Under the pieces are notes generated by a model. It searched no databases. It saw nothing but the letters and a program-made list of their open reading frames with translations, and had not been told where the DNA came from. Positions 41,376-50,599 of a stretch of 64,000 nt of DNA are shown here, piece by piece. Both the position numbers and the translations under genes were made by a program. Every line of letters starts with the position of its first letter. Positions within the stretch are counted from its first letter, which is position 1. This DNA is from VRUE01 sp044867645. GTDB taxonomy: Bacteria; Actinomycetota; Thermoleophilia; Solirubrobacterales; 70-9. The DNA is taken from positions 73,047 to 137,046 of the forward strand of contig JBIOVI010000037.1 of assembly GCA_044867645.1 (NCBI GenBank), in the 5' to 3' direction.

Positions 41376-41861
41376 CTACCTCATTCTGCCCTTGAATTCG
41401 CGCTCGACCTCGCGCCGCACGTCGCGCTCCGCGATCTCGCGACGGCGATCGCGCCCCTCCTTGCCGCGGACCAGCGCCAGCTCCACCTTCGCCCGCGAGC
41501 CTTTGAAGTAGATCCGGGTCGGGATCAGGGTCAGCCCGCGCTCGGCGGTCTTGCCGATCAGGCGCTCGATCTCCGCCCTGTGCAGGAGAAGCTTGCGAGG
41601 GCGCTCCGGCTCGTGGTTCTCGCGGCTGGCCGGCTCGTAGGGCGGGATGTGGAGATTGCGCAGCCAGACCTCGCCATCGTCGATCGCCGCGTAGGCGTCG
41701 GTCATCTGCGCCTTGCCGTTGCGCAGCGACTTGACCTCAGAGCCGCGCAGCACGATCCCCGTCTCGACCTTCTCAATCCACTCGAATTTGTGCCGGGCGC
41801 GGCGGTTGGTGGCGACGTCGCCGGAGGCCGGCTCGCGCTTCTTCTTCGCCTTCTTCGCCAC
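41376..41861 (-). CDS. smpB: SsrA-binding protein SmpB
   Basis: A 161-residue RNA-binding protein that delivers tmRNA to stalled ribosomes. Typical segments: ATNRRARHKFEWIEKVETGIVL, GSEVKSLRNGKAQMTDAYA, LHIPPYEPASRENHEPERPRKLLLH, GLTLIPTRIYFKGSRAKVELAL and the basic tail DRRREIAERDVRREVEREF. It begins with GTG at 41861, 3 bases after the RNB nuclease gene, in an operon with the nuclease and S41 protease genes. tmRNA is 3 kb away. Confidence 0.97.
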   Translation of the reverse strand: MAKKAKKKREPASGDVATNRRARHKFEWIEKVETGIVLRGSEVKSLRNGKAQMTDAYAAIDDGEVWLRNLHIPPYEPASRENHEPERPRKLLLHRAEIERLIGKTAERGLTLIPTRIYFKGSRAKVELALVRGKEGRDRRREIAERDVRREVEREFKGRMR

Positions 41862-41864
41862 CTC

Positions 41865-43448
41865 TCAGGCCTCAGCCGGCTCGAGGTCGGCCCGCCCGCG
41901 CACCGCTTCGACGCCGCTCACCCGGACGGATACCGGGTCCCCGAGCCGCAGTCTCTGCCGCGACTCCTGGCCGACCAGCGCCGTCTCGGTCTCGTTCAGC
42001 TCGAACCGCTCACCGCCGATGCGACGCGCCGGCAGAAAGCCTTCGTAGACATCGCCGAGCTCGCCGCCAAAGCCGGCGAAAGCGCCGGCTCGGATCAACC
42101 CGGATACCTCCCCCTCGAAGACCACGTCACCGCCCCTCTCTCGCAGCTCGCGCTCGAGCAGGAAAGCGGCGCAGATGTCGTCCGCCCGGCGCTCGATCCG
42201 CATCGACTCGCGCTCCCGCTCGCTGCAGTGCCAGGCCGCCTGGCGCACCTCCGCCGCGCTCGGCGCCGGCTCCCCCTCCCCCAGCGCCGCCAGCAGGGCG
42301 CGGTGGACGACCAGGTCCGGATAGCGCCGGATCGGCGAGGTGAAATGACAGTAGGCGGGGCTGCCAAGTCCGGCGTGGCCGCTGTTGCGCTCGCTGTACT
42401 GGGCCTGTTTGAGGGAACGCAGCACGAGCGATGTATACGCCTCACGGCCATGCCCGCGTCGCGCCGCCTCGCGCGCCACCAGGTGGCTCGCCTCGGCCGC
42501 GAGCGTCGCTGCCTCCCGCGGCGCCGGCGTCCCACGCAGCGGTGGCGTCGGGATCTCCAGCTCGTGCAGCTGTCTCATCAACGCCTCAATCCGCCGCGGG
42601 TCGGGCTGTGGGTGGACCCGGTAGATCGCCGGCACACGTTTGCGCTCCAAGAGCTGCGCTACCTGCTCGTTGGCGAGGATCATCAGCCGCTCGATCAGGC
42701 GGTGCGACTCGGTTTGAGCGACTGCGCGCGCGCTGACCGGGTCGCCGCCGGGGTCGAAGCGGAATTCCGGCTCGAAGGACTCGACATCGAGGCTGGCCGC
42801 GCTCCGCCGCTCTCCCAGCCTTGCGGCGGCTTCGCGGGCGATTGCGAGCGGCTCGGCGACATCCTCCGGTGCTTCGGCGCGGCCGGAAAAGATGACATCG
42901 AGTTCGTCGTAGTCGAGTCGCGCGTCGGAGCGGATGCGACCGCGGTAGAAGCTCGCGGAACCCGGCTTGCCAGTCGGACCCAGCTCGATCTCCGCCGTGA
43001 CCGCAAGGCGCTCCACGCCGGGTGCGAGGCTGCACGCCTCCTCGCTCAGTGCGTGCGGCAACATCGGCTCGACAGCGCCCGGAGCGTAGGTGCTGTTGGC
43101 GCGGCGCTGTGCCTCTAGATCGAGCGGCGATCCCGGCGGGACGTGAGCGGCGACGTCGGCGATGTGGATCCAGAGACGGATCGAATCGCCCTCCCACCGT
43201 GCCGAGACCGCGTCGTCGAAGTCGCGAGCGGTCGCTGGATCGACGGTAAAGGTCGGCAGCTCAGTCAGATCGCGCCGCGGACCGCTGCGCGACTCCGCCG
43301 TTTCCGCCGCTTTCCCGGCCTCGAGCTCCAGCGAGGCGCTAAAGCCGCGCCCGCCCAACTCCTCACGCAGCAGCTCCTCGACCGCTTCGCCGGCGGTCTT
43401 CGGCACCGCCCTCCGACCCCGGCCGCGCGCCCGCTGCTGGAAGCTCAT
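41865..43448 (-). CDS. RNB-domain ribonuclease (RNase R/II family)
   Basis: A 527-residue 3'-to-5' exoribonuclease. The RNB catalytic motif FTVDPATARDFDDAVSAR with clustered Asp is near residue 75, followed by LWIHIADVAAHVPPGSPLDLEAQRRANSTY and HFTSPIRRYPDLVVHRAL. The C-terminus (about 440-527) looks like an S1 RNA-binding domain. The N-terminal cold-shock domains of RNase R are missing, making it shorter than the usual 700-plus residues. It overlaps the S41 gene by 4 bases (ATGA) and is upstream of smpB; RNase R works with tmRNA in other bacteria. Confidence 0.9.
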   Translation of the reverse strand: MSFQQRARGRGRRAVPKTAGEAVEELLREELGGRGFSASLELEAGKAAETAESRSGPRRDLTELPTFTVDPATARDFDDAVSARWEGDSIRLWIHIADVAAHVPPGSPLDLEAQRRANSTYAPGAVEPMLPHALSEEACSLAPGVERLAVTAEIELGPTGKPGSASFYRGRIRSDARLDYDELDVIFSGRAEAPEDVAEPLAIAREAAARLGERRSAASLDVESFEPEFRFDPGGDPVSARAVAQTESHRLIERLMILANEQVAQLLERKRVPAIYRVHPQPDPRRIEALMRQLHELEIPTPPLRGTPAPREAATLAAEASHLVAREAARRGHGREAYTSLVLRSLKQAQYSERNSGHAGLGSPAYCHFTSPIRRYPDLVVHRALLAALGEGEPAPSAAEVRQAAWHCSERERESMRIERRADDICAAFLLERELRERGGDVVFEGEVSGLIRAGAFAGFGGELGDVYEGFLPARRIGGERFELNETETALVGQESRQRLRLGDPVSVRVSGVEAVRGRADLEPAEA

Positions 43449-44623
43449 TGGCGTGCCGCGAGGACGCCAAGCGCCCGTTCCAGCATCTCGTCCTTGGCCG
43501 TTTCGGGCAGGTCCCGCGCCGGCACATCCGGATGGATGCCCTTGCCCGCTAGATTGGCTCCGTCCGGCGTGAAGTACTCGCCAACCGTCAGCTTCAGCGC
43601 GCCGCCGTTGGAGAGCCCGATCTCCTGCTGGAAGACACCCTTGCCGAAGGAGCGCGTGCCCACCGTCTTCGCCCCGGCGTCATCGGTGAGCGCCGCGGTG
43701 AGGATCTCCGCCGCCGACGCCGTGTTGCGGTCGATCAAGACGACGATCGGCAGCGCCGGCAGATTGCCCCCCTCGGTCTTGTAGACGGTGGAGCCCTGAG
43801 TGCGCGACTCGGTCGAGACCACGGTTTCGTCCTTTGGCAGGAAGATGCTCGCGGTAAGCACCGCCTCGTCCAGCAAGCCGCCGCCGTTGCCACGTAGGTC
43901 GAGCACCAGTCCCTGCGCGCCGTCGTTCTGCAGCTTGCGGACAGCCCGCTGCAGCGCCCCGTGGGCGCCTTCGCTGAAGACGGCAAGGCGGGCGTAGCCG
44001 AGCTTCCTCCCGTCTACGGTCTCCAGCTTGCTGCTGACGACCGGCACCGAAATCTGGGCCCGGATCAGGCGCACCCGCCGCACGCCTCCCTGCGGGCCGC
44101 GAACGCCGAGCGTCACCTCGGACCCTTCCGGGCCCTTGATCCGAGCCGTCGCGGTGTTGGCGTCGAGGCCGCCGATCGGCTTCCCGTCGACCGCGACGAT
44201 CGTCTCCTCCACCTCGATCCCGGCTTTTTCGGCAGGCGAGCGCTTGAAGACTCTTTCCACCCGCAACCCGCCCTTCACGCTCGTCACGCTGAGCCCGACC
44301 CCGGAGAAACGTCCCTCGATTTCTTCGTTGAATTGGGCCAGCATCGCCGGCGAGAAGTAGTCGGAGAAGCGATCGCGGTAGTGGCGGCGCAGCCCACGAA
44401 CCATGCCCTGCAATGAGGAGTCGGTCAGCTCTCCCCCCGAGACCTCGCGGTAGTAGTTGCCCTCGATCAGTTCGCTCGCTTCGGCGGTCAAGCCGGCGGA
44501 GTCGTCGACGAAGACGTCGCGCAGAGGCGGCGGCATCTTTGCCGGGTGGCCACCGATCCAGAGTCCGGCAGCGAGCATCAGGAGCAGCGCGACCGTCAGG
44601 CCAACCGTCCGTCCCAACCTCAT
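43445..44623 (-). CDS. S41 family C-terminal processing peptidase
   Basis: A 392-residue exported serine protease. An N-terminal membrane anchor (LTVALLLMLAAGLWIGG), a PDZ domain at about 110-190 (GVGLSVTSVKGGLRVERVF, GIEVEETIVAVDGKPI), then the S41 domain with LVLDLRGNGGGLLDEAV, the Ser in NTASAAEILTAAL and Lys in SFGKGVFQQE as the catalytic pair. Located right after ftsX, as in many Actinobacteria, it probably trims envelope or division proteins. Confidence 0.92.
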   Translation of the reverse strand: MRLGRTVGLTVALLLMLAAGLWIGGHPAKMPPPLRDVFVDDSAGLTAEASELIEGNYYREVSGGELTDSSLQGMVRGLRRHYRDRFSDYFSPAMLAQFNEEIEGRFSGVGLSVTSVKGGLRVERVFKRSPAEKAGIEVEETIVAVDGKPIGGLDANTATARIKGPEGSEVTLGVRGPQGGVRRVRLIRAQISVPVVSSKLETVDGRKLGYARLAVFSEGAHGALQRAVRKLQNDGAQGLVLDLRGNGGGLLDEAVLTASIFLPKDETVVSTESRTQGSTVYKTEGGNLPALPIVVLIDRNTASAAEILTAALTDDAGAKTVGTRSFGKGVFQQEIGLSNGGALKLTVGEYFTPDGANLAGKGIHPDVPARDLPETAKDEMLERALGVLAARQ

Positions 44624-44654
44624 GCGGGCTCAGCGCTCCCCGCGGTGGTGGGCA

Positions 44655-45572
44655 CTACACCTTGAGGAAGCGCCGCAGGGTGACGCCGGAGCCGACCGCC
44701 GAGACCAGGACCGCGGCGGCGAAGAGGATCGCGACCAGCGCCGGGAAGGAGAGCGTGGTGCTGTTCTGCGCCGCCAGGAAGCCGATGCTGTCGCTCAGCG
44801 GGTCGACGATGGTCAACTTGCCGAGCCACAGGATCAGTATGGCGATCAGACCGCCGAAGAAGCCAACCACGACTCCCTCGATCATGAACGGCCAGCGGAT
44901 GAACCAGCGGGTGGCGCCGACCAAGCGCATCACCTCGACCTCACGGCGGCGGGTATAGATCGAGAGCCGGATCGTGTTGCCGACCAGCATCAGCGAGGCG
45001 ACGATCAAGAGGGCGGTGATCACGGTGAGGACGATCTTCAGCGCGCTCGTCACCTGCTCGATCTTCCTCGAATCTTCCTGGCGGTCGAAGACGTCCTGGA
45101 CGATCGGTGAGATCGGCTGCGGCTTGCCGTTGGGACCGGGTGGAGCGATCGCCGTCCTCACCGCATCGAGGTTGCCGGCGTCGTCAGCCTGGATCTTGAA
45201 GTTTGCGGGAAGCGGGTTGGAATGCAGCTGAGCGAGCAATTCGCTGCTCTTCTCCTTGCCGAGGTCGTCGCTTAGTTCCTTCAGAGCCTCGGCCTTGGTG
45301 ATCAGCTCCACCGAGGCGACGTGCGGGATCGCCAGCAGCCGCCGTTCGAGCTCTTTGATTTCGGCGGGGGTCGCGTCGTCGTAGATCGCCGCCCGGGTTT
45401 CGAGACTGTCGCGGACCTCGTCGCTCTTCGCCTGCGTGGTCTGGAAGATCGGGATCAGGACGCCGAGCAGGATCACGGTGACGACCGTGGTGACGACCGC
45501 CGCCATGCTCGGCGCGCCGTTGCGGCGCAGCGCCCGGAAGGCCTCCTGGGTGAAGAAGAGCAGTCGTGACAT
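44655..45572 (-). CDS. ftsX: Cell division protein FtsX
   Basis: A 305-residue membrane protein with one N-terminal and three C-terminal helices and an extracellular domain at about 50-165, as in FtsX. Landmarks: FFTQEAFRALRRNGAPSMAA, RRLLAIPHVASVELITKAEAL, LPANFKIQ and the membrane part TRRREVEVMRLVGATRWFIRWPFMIEG. With FtsE it regulates peptidoglycan hydrolases at division. The start is directly adjacent to the ftsE stop. Confidence 0.95.
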   Translation of the reverse strand: MSRLLFFTQEAFRALRRNGAPSMAAVVTTVVTVILLGVLIPIFQTTQAKSDEVRDSLETRAAIYDDATPAEIKELERRLLAIPHVASVELITKAEALKELSDDLGKEKSSELLAQLHSNPLPANFKIQADDAGNLDAVRTAIAPPGPNGKPQPISPIVQDVFDRQEDSRKIEQVTSALKIVLTVITALLIVASLMLVGNTIRLSIYTRRREVEVMRLVGATRWFIRWPFMIEGVVVGFFGGLIAILILWLGKLTIVDPLSDSIGFLAAQNSTTLSFPALVAILFAAAVLVSAVGSGVTLRRFLKV

Positions 45573-46415
45573 TTAGAAGAGAGAGTCGTGGGTGTGGCCG
45601 TTGGTCTGTCCCTCGGGGCCGACCCCCATCTCGGCCCGCATCCGCAGACCGAACTCGGAAGTCGACTCCTCGGTGTAGCCGCCGCTGACCTCGTCGCGGA
45701 CGACGCGACCCTCGTATAGCTCGATCACGCGGCGCCTCATGTTGTCGACCATCTCGCGGTCGTGGGTGACGACGAGGACCGTGGTGCCGGTCTTGTTGAT
45801 CCGGTAGAGCAGCTGCATCACGCCGATCGAAGTGACCGGGTCGAGGTTGCCGCTCGGCTCGTCGGCGAGCAGCAGCGGCGGGTGATTGACGAAGGCGCGG
45901 GCGATCGAGACGCGCTGCTGCTCGCCGCCGGAGAGCTCGTCCGGATAGCTGTGCAGCTTGGTCGAGAGCCCGACCAGGCGCAGGATCTCCGGCACCTGGC
46001 GACGGATTTCGCCGCGGTGGGCGCCGATCACCTGCAGCGCATAGGCGACGTTGTCGTAGACGGTGCGGTCGGGCAACAGCTTGAAGTCCTGGAAGACGGT
46101 GCCGATGTTGCGCCGCAACTGCGGGATTTTCTTATCCGACATCGCGCCGATGTCGCGCCCGGCGATGCGGACGCTGCCCTCGGTTGCCTCCAGCTCGCGG
46201 ATCAGCATCTTGATCAGCGTCGACTTACCGCATCCGGTCGGGCCGACCAGAAAGACGAACTCGCCGCGGTCGATCGCCAGCGAAACGCGATCGAGCGCCA
46301 TGTGGCCGCCGGGATAGACCTTGGTCACGTCGCGCAGCTCGATGATCGGCGCGCCGCCCTTGCGGTTGCGTGGCGCCGCCTGCTCGCCGCTCTTTCGCTT
46401 TCTCGCTCTAGCCAT
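45573..46415 (-). CDS. ftsE: Cell division ATP-binding protein FtsE
   Basis: A 280-residue ABC ATPase. Walker A GPTGCGKSTLIKML, signature LSGGEQQRVSIARAF, Walker B LLLADEPSGNLDP and VLVVTHDREMV are present, with the FtsE-typical IELRDVTKVYPGGHMALDRV. Compared with E. coli FtsE it has about 24 extra basic N-terminal residues and a polar C-terminal extension of about 35 residues. Upstream GGAGAAGG supports the ATG at 46415. First gene of ftsEX-S41-RNB-smpB. Confidence 0.96.
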   Translation of the reverse strand: MARARKRKSGEQAAPRNRKGGAPIIELRDVTKVYPGGHMALDRVSLAIDRGEFVFLVGPTGCGKSTLIKMLIRELEATEGSVRIAGRDIGAMSDKKIPQLRRNIGTVFQDFKLLPDRTVYDNVAYALQVIGAHRGEIRRQVPEILRLVGLSTKLHSYPDELSGGEQQRVSIARAFVNHPPLLLADEPSGNLDPVTSIGVMQLLYRINKTGTTVLVVTHDREMVDNMRRRVIELYEGRVVRDEVSGGYTEESTSEFGLRMRAEMGVGPEGQTNGHTHDSLF

Positions 46416-46588
46416 GCCCGGGGACCTTCTCCAGCCACAGGGTGACTCCTGCGCCCCGCCTAGCGCGCAATACCCTGCCCATCGAAGGTGTGCGGAAGCT
46501 TAGCGAACTGTGAGCAGATCTTAGTATTTCGACTCTAAAGGCTTCCGAACCGATCAGAAATGGTTGCGTTAGTTACTAGGACCTGAGA

Positions 46589-47602
46589 GTGTCGCCGCTG
46601 ACCGGCCTCGGTCAGCCGATGGACAAGAACCCGAAACCCCCAGCCGGAAAAGCAGGGCCACCTCCCCTGCCGGCCCTCGCCCGGCCCGAGGCCCCCGGCA
46701 AGCTCGGCAAAGGCTTCAGCCAACGCATCTCGGCAAGCGTCGACAACACCGGCAAGGCACTTGCCGTGGTCGCCGGCCTCGGCGCCTTCTTCTACACGGC
46801 CGGCTATTTCGTCGAGTGGCAGCGCTTCAGGAAAGGCGGCCTGCCGCCGGAGGAGCTGCTCCCGCTGCTCCCCCGGGGGCAGATCGCGGCCGCGGGCGTG
46901 AGGGAGCTGTTCATCTCGCTCGTCTTCGGCGGCGCCTTGCTCGGCATCGTCGGCTGGGGCCTGGTGTGGGTGGCCCGCAAAGCCGACAAAAAAGAAACCC
47001 GATGGGCGTGGGCGATCAAGAAAGCGCTCTTCTCCCACGAGCTTCTGTTCCCGACGGCCGTCGTCGGATTCATCACGCTGCTCATCGTGCCCTTCGGCAA
47101 AGCAGGCGTGATCGTCACGGCGATCCTCACCGCACTCTTCTTCTACATGCTGCATCTGGTGCACGACTTCGTCGAAGAAGACCGTGACATCGTCGAGGAA
47201 GGCGGCGACGGTGCGAAGTTCCCCCTATGGCCGCTCTTTCTCGCCATCGGCCTGGCGGCGATCGTGCTCACTGGGGCACGGCAGTGGGAGTTTCCGGAAC
47301 CGCGTCCTCATGCGGTCGTGTACCTCGAAGGCGGCCGCATCGTCCGTGGCGCTTACGTGGCCAGCGATTCCGACAAGATCCTGATTCGACGGGGCGGTGA
47401 CCCAACCCACCTCAAGATCCTGCGCGAGGACGAAGTGACGAGGGTGCGGTTGGAGAAGAGCTCCTATGCCTTCGGCAGAGACCCGTCGCTGCTGGACGAC
47501 CTCTCCCACCTGGTGTTCAAAACCGACCTCAACTTCAGCTGCATCCCACCCGAGTGCCGTTGGGGGGACAACACCCGCTTCGGCCCCTCGTCGGCCTTTT
47601 AG
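46589..47602 (+). CDS. Multipass membrane protein of unknown function
   Basis: A 337-residue protein with a proline-rich cytoplasmic lead, then about five hydrophobic helices (residues about 58-75, 105-130, 150-175, 175-195 and 215-232). The last third is soluble and beta-rich (AVVYLEGGRIVRGAYVASDS, KILIRRGGDPTHLKILRED), which may be an extracytoplasmic domain, and ends with two Cys (FSCIPPECRWG). No family was recognised. GTG at 46589 or the ATG at 46619 could be the start. Its end is 19 bases from the convergent transketolase gene. Confidence 0.65.
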   Translation: MSPLTGLGQPMDKNPKPPAGKAGPPPLPALARPEAPGKLGKGFSQRISASVDNTGKALAVVAGLGAFFYTAGYFVEWQRFRKGGLPPEELLPLLPRGQIAAAGVRELFISLVFGGALLGIVGWGLVWVARKADKKETRWAWAIKKALFSHELLFPTAVVGFITLLIVPFGKAGVIVTAILTALFFYMLHLVHDFVEEDRDIVEEGGDGAKFPLWPLFLAIGLAAIVLTGARQWEFPEPRPHAVVYLEGGRIVRGAYVASDSDKILIRRGGDPTHLKILREDEVTRVRLEKSSYAFGRDPSLLDDLSHLVFKTDLNFSCIPPECRWGDNTRFGPSSAF

Positions 47603-47621
47603 GCTGGAGCGCCAGCCCCGA

Positions 47622-49445
47622 CTAAGCGGGATCCAGGGTCAGCGCGCGTCCGACCGCGGAGACGATGCTCGCAGCGTCGATGCCGGCTGCGGCCAGCAGC
47701 GATGCCGGCGGGCCGCTGGTGGGGCGGCCGGAGACGGCGAGGCGAACCAAGGGGGTGCTCGCGGCGGCTTCGGCCAGCACGCCGGCGACCGTCTCGCCGA
47801 TTCCGCCCTCGGGCCAGTGGTCCTCGACGGCGATCAGTGCCCTGGTCTCCTCCGCCGCAGCGAGGATCGCCTCGGCATCGACTGGCTTGACCGAGTAGAG
47901 GTCGATCACCCGCGCCGCGATCCCCTTACCGGCCAGCTCATCGGCGGCGGTCAGGCATTCTCGCAGCGTAATGCCGGCCCCGATCAGGGTCACCGTGTCC
48001 TCGCCGCTGGAGCGCACGGTATGGCTGCCACCGATCTCGAAGGTCTCGCCCGCCTCGTAAAGCACGGGCGTCGCCTCACGGGTCGTGCGCAGGTAGCTGA
48101 TGCCGCGGTGCCGGCGCATCGCGTCGAGCAACTGCACCGCCTGGTTGGCGTCGCTCGGATAGAGGATGACGCTGTCGAAGACGGCGCGAAGGGAGGCGAT
48201 GTCTTCCAGCGCCATCTGCGATGGGCCGTCGGGGCCGATCGAGACGCCGACATGAGAGCCGCAGAGCTTCAGGTCGGCATCGGAGATCGCCGCCATGCGG
48301 ACGAAGTCGTAGGCGCGGCTGAGGAAAGCGCCGAACGACGAAGCGAACGGCTTCCAGCCGCGCGTCTGCAGGCCGACCGCGGCGGCGACCATCTGCTGCT
48401 CGGCGATGAACATCTCGAAGAAGCGATCCGGATGCTTAGCGGCGAAGCGCTCGGCGTAGGTCGAGTTGCCTACCTCGCCGTCGAGTGCGACGACCTTCTC
48501 GTCGACCGAGCCGAGCCAGGCAAGGGCGTCGCCGTAGGCGGCCCGGGTCGCGACCTTCTCGCCGACCTCGTAGGCAGGCCGCTCGACCGGCTCGCGCGCA
48601 ATCTCGTACGGAGGCGCCGCCTCGGGCGGCGCCTGGACCTCGACCCGCAGCGAGCGCACGCCGCCCAGCTCCTCGACCGCCGCCTCGGGGTCGGCAAGCG
48701 GCTTGCCGTGCTGGTTTGGCTGGTCCTCGACCGCGGCGACGCCGGAGCCCTTCTTGGTGCGGGCGAAGATCGCGGCTGGGGCGTCGGCGGCGAGCGCCCG
48801 CGCGTAGGCGGCGTCGATCGCCTCCAGGTCGTGGCCGTCGATCTCCTGCACGTCCCAGCCGCAGGCGGCGGCACGGGCGGCCCAGGAGGAGGTGTCCCAT
48901 TCGTGCATGGTCGGACCGCGCTGGCCGAGCCGGTTGACGTCGACGATCGCGATCAGGTTGTCGAGGCCGGCGTGGCCGGCGTGCTCGAACGCCTCCCACA
49001 TCGACCCCTCGGCCAGCTCGGAGTCGCCGCAGAGCACCCAGACCCGGAAGTCCGCCGACTCGAGGCGCTTGCCGGCCAGCGCGATCCCGATCGAGATCGG
49101 CAGCCCCTGGCCGAGCGAGCCGGTCGCCACGTCGACCCAGGGGATTTCCGGCGTCGGGTGTCCCTGCAAGCGGGAGCCGAACTCGCGGAAGGTGAGCAGC
49201 TCCTCGTCGTCGACCGCGCCCGCCGCTTTGTAGAGGCTGTAGAGCAGCGGCGAAGCGTGCCCCTTGGAGAAGACGAGATGATCGTTCGCCGGGTTCTCCG
49301 GTGCGGAAAAGTCGTAGCGCAGGTAACGGGTAAGCAGCACCGCCATCAGATCGGCGGCCGACATCGAGGAGGTCGGGTGGCCTGAGTTGGCGGCCGCGGC
49401 GGCGCGGACCGAGTCGACGCGGAGTTGCTGAGCCAGCTCGTGCAT
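47622..49445 (-). CDS. tkt: Transketolase
   Basis: A 607-residue thiamine-diphosphate enzyme of the pentose phosphate pathway. Landmarks: AAAANSGHPTSSMSAADLMAVL, HLVFSKGHASPLLYSLYK, the ThDP motif CGDSELAEGSMWEA to DVNRLGQ, FIAEQQMVAAAVGLQTRG (catalytic Glu) and SIGPDGPSQMALEDIA. It is about 60 residues shorter than E. coli TktA and resembles the compact archaeal/animal type. A -10-like TAAAGT (49453-49458) is 7 bases before the ATG. Confidence 0.94.
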   Translation of the reverse strand: MHELAQQLRVDSVRAAAAANSGHPTSSMSAADLMAVLLTRYLRYDFSAPENPANDHLVFSKGHASPLLYSLYKAAGAVDDEELLTFREFGSRLQGHPTPEIPWVDVATGSLGQGLPISIGIALAGKRLESADFRVWVLCGDSELAEGSMWEAFEHAGHAGLDNLIAIVDVNRLGQRGPTMHEWDTSSWAARAAACGWDVQEIDGHDLEAIDAAYARALAADAPAAIFARTKKGSGVAAVEDQPNQHGKPLADPEAAVEELGGVRSLRVEVQAPPEAAPPYEIAREPVERPAYEVGEKVATRAAYGDALAWLGSVDEKVVALDGEVGNSTYAERFAAKHPDRFFEMFIAEQQMVAAAVGLQTRGWKPFASSFGAFLSRAYDFVRMAAISDADLKLCGSHVGVSIGPDGPSQMALEDIASLRAVFDSVILYPSDANQAVQLLDAMRRHRGISYLRTTREATPVLYEAGETFEIGGSHTVRSSGEDTVTLIGAGITLRECLTAADELAGKGIAARVIDLYSVKPVDAEAILAAAEETRALIAVEDHWPEGGIGETVAGVLAEAAASTPLVRLAVSGRPTSGPPASLLAAAGIDAASIVSAVGRALTLDPA

Positions 49446-49465
49446 CGGCCGGACTTTATCTGGGG

Positions 49466-50479
49466 CTACCCGATCGCGACCATTCGCTCGATCGGGATCC
49501 GCGCCCGCTCGGCAACCTCGGCCGGGACGCTGACCTCGAACTTCATTTCGCGCAGGGAATCGCGCAGCTTCGGCAGCGTGATCATCTTCATGTATTTACA
49601 GAAGGCCATCCGGTTGGCCTCGATCAGGCTGGCTCCCGGAGCCGCCTGCTTGAGCGGGTGCAGCATGCCGTTCTCGGTGGCGACGATGTACTCGCCGTCG
49701 GGCTTGCGCTGCACGTAGTCGAGCATCTGCCCGGTGGAGAGCATATGGACGCCCTCCTCCTCGACTTCTCCGGCGGCGACGAACTCCATCACCTGGGTGA
49801 CGCAGCCGCACTCGGGATGGACGAGGAACTCGGCCTCCGGGTGGGCGGCGCGCTGTGCCTTGATGTCATCCGGGCGGATGCCGGCGTGGACATGGCACTC
49901 GCCCGGCCAGACATGCATCGAGTGACCGGTCTCGCGCTCGACGTAGGAGCCCAGCCACATGTCCGGGCCGAAGAGGATCTCCGTTTCCGCGCCGTGCTCG
50001 CGCAGGATGTGCTCGACCACCTTGACCGCGTTGGAGGAGGTGCAGCAATAGTCGGTCTCCGCCTTCACCTCGGCCGAGGTGTTTACGTACATCACGACGA
50101 CCGCAGCCGGGCTATGGCGCGACTTCCAGTCGCGCAGCTCGCCGACCGCAATCGAGTCCGCCAGCGAGCAGCCAGCGCCGAGATCGGGGATCAGCACCGT
50201 CTTCTCGGGCGAGAGGATCGAGGCGGTCTCGGCCATGAAGTGGACTCCGCAGAAGACGATCGTCGAAGCGTCGGACTCGGCCGCCCTGCGGGAGAGGCCA
50301 AGGGAGTCACCGGTGTAGTCGGCGACTTCCTGCACCTCGGGCACCTGGTAGTTGTGGGCGAGGATGACGGCGTCGCGCTCGGCCGCCAGCGCGCGCACCT
50401 CGCGCGACATCTCCTCGACCTCTTCGGGCGAGAGGTCGAGCATCGGGACCGGCTCGTTGATCGTCGGCAGCTCTCTCAT
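49466..50479 (-). CDS. nadA: Quinolinate synthase
   Basis: A 337-residue [4Fe-4S] enzyme that condenses iminoaspartate and dihydroxyacetone phosphate in NAD synthesis. The three cluster cysteines are visible: TIVFCGVHFMAETA, TDYCCTSSNAVKVVEH and HPECGCVTQVMEF; VILAHNYQVPEVQEVADY and GPDMWLGSYVERETG are further signatures. The ATG at 50479 is the first sensible start; the frame is open upstream. nadC lies 1 kb away on the same strand beyond mutM; no nadB is present in the window. Confidence 0.96.
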   Translation of the reverse strand: MRELPTINEPVPMLDLSPEEVEEMSREVRALAAERDAVILAHNYQVPEVQEVADYTGDSLGLSRRAAESDASTIVFCGVHFMAETASILSPEKTVLIPDLGAGCSLADSIAVGELRDWKSRHSPAAVVVMYVNTSAEVKAETDYCCTSSNAVKVVEHILREHGAETEILFGPDMWLGSYVERETGHSMHVWPGECHVHAGIRPDDIKAQRAAHPEAEFLVHPECGCVTQVMEFVAAGEVEEEGVHMLSTGQMLDYVQRKPDGEYIVATENGMLHPLKQAAPGASLIEANRMAFCKYMKMITLPKLRDSLREMKFEVSVPAEVAERARIPIERMVAIG

Positions 50480-50599
50480 TTGCGGTTGCCTCGAAAGGAC
50501 CCCGAAATCATCAAAAGGGGCCTTGCTGGTCGTATGTTCGCTGGCATGGCCTTGGCCTGAGTCCAGTCGAATGAACTGAGCCAAGTCTACTCTCTCCCC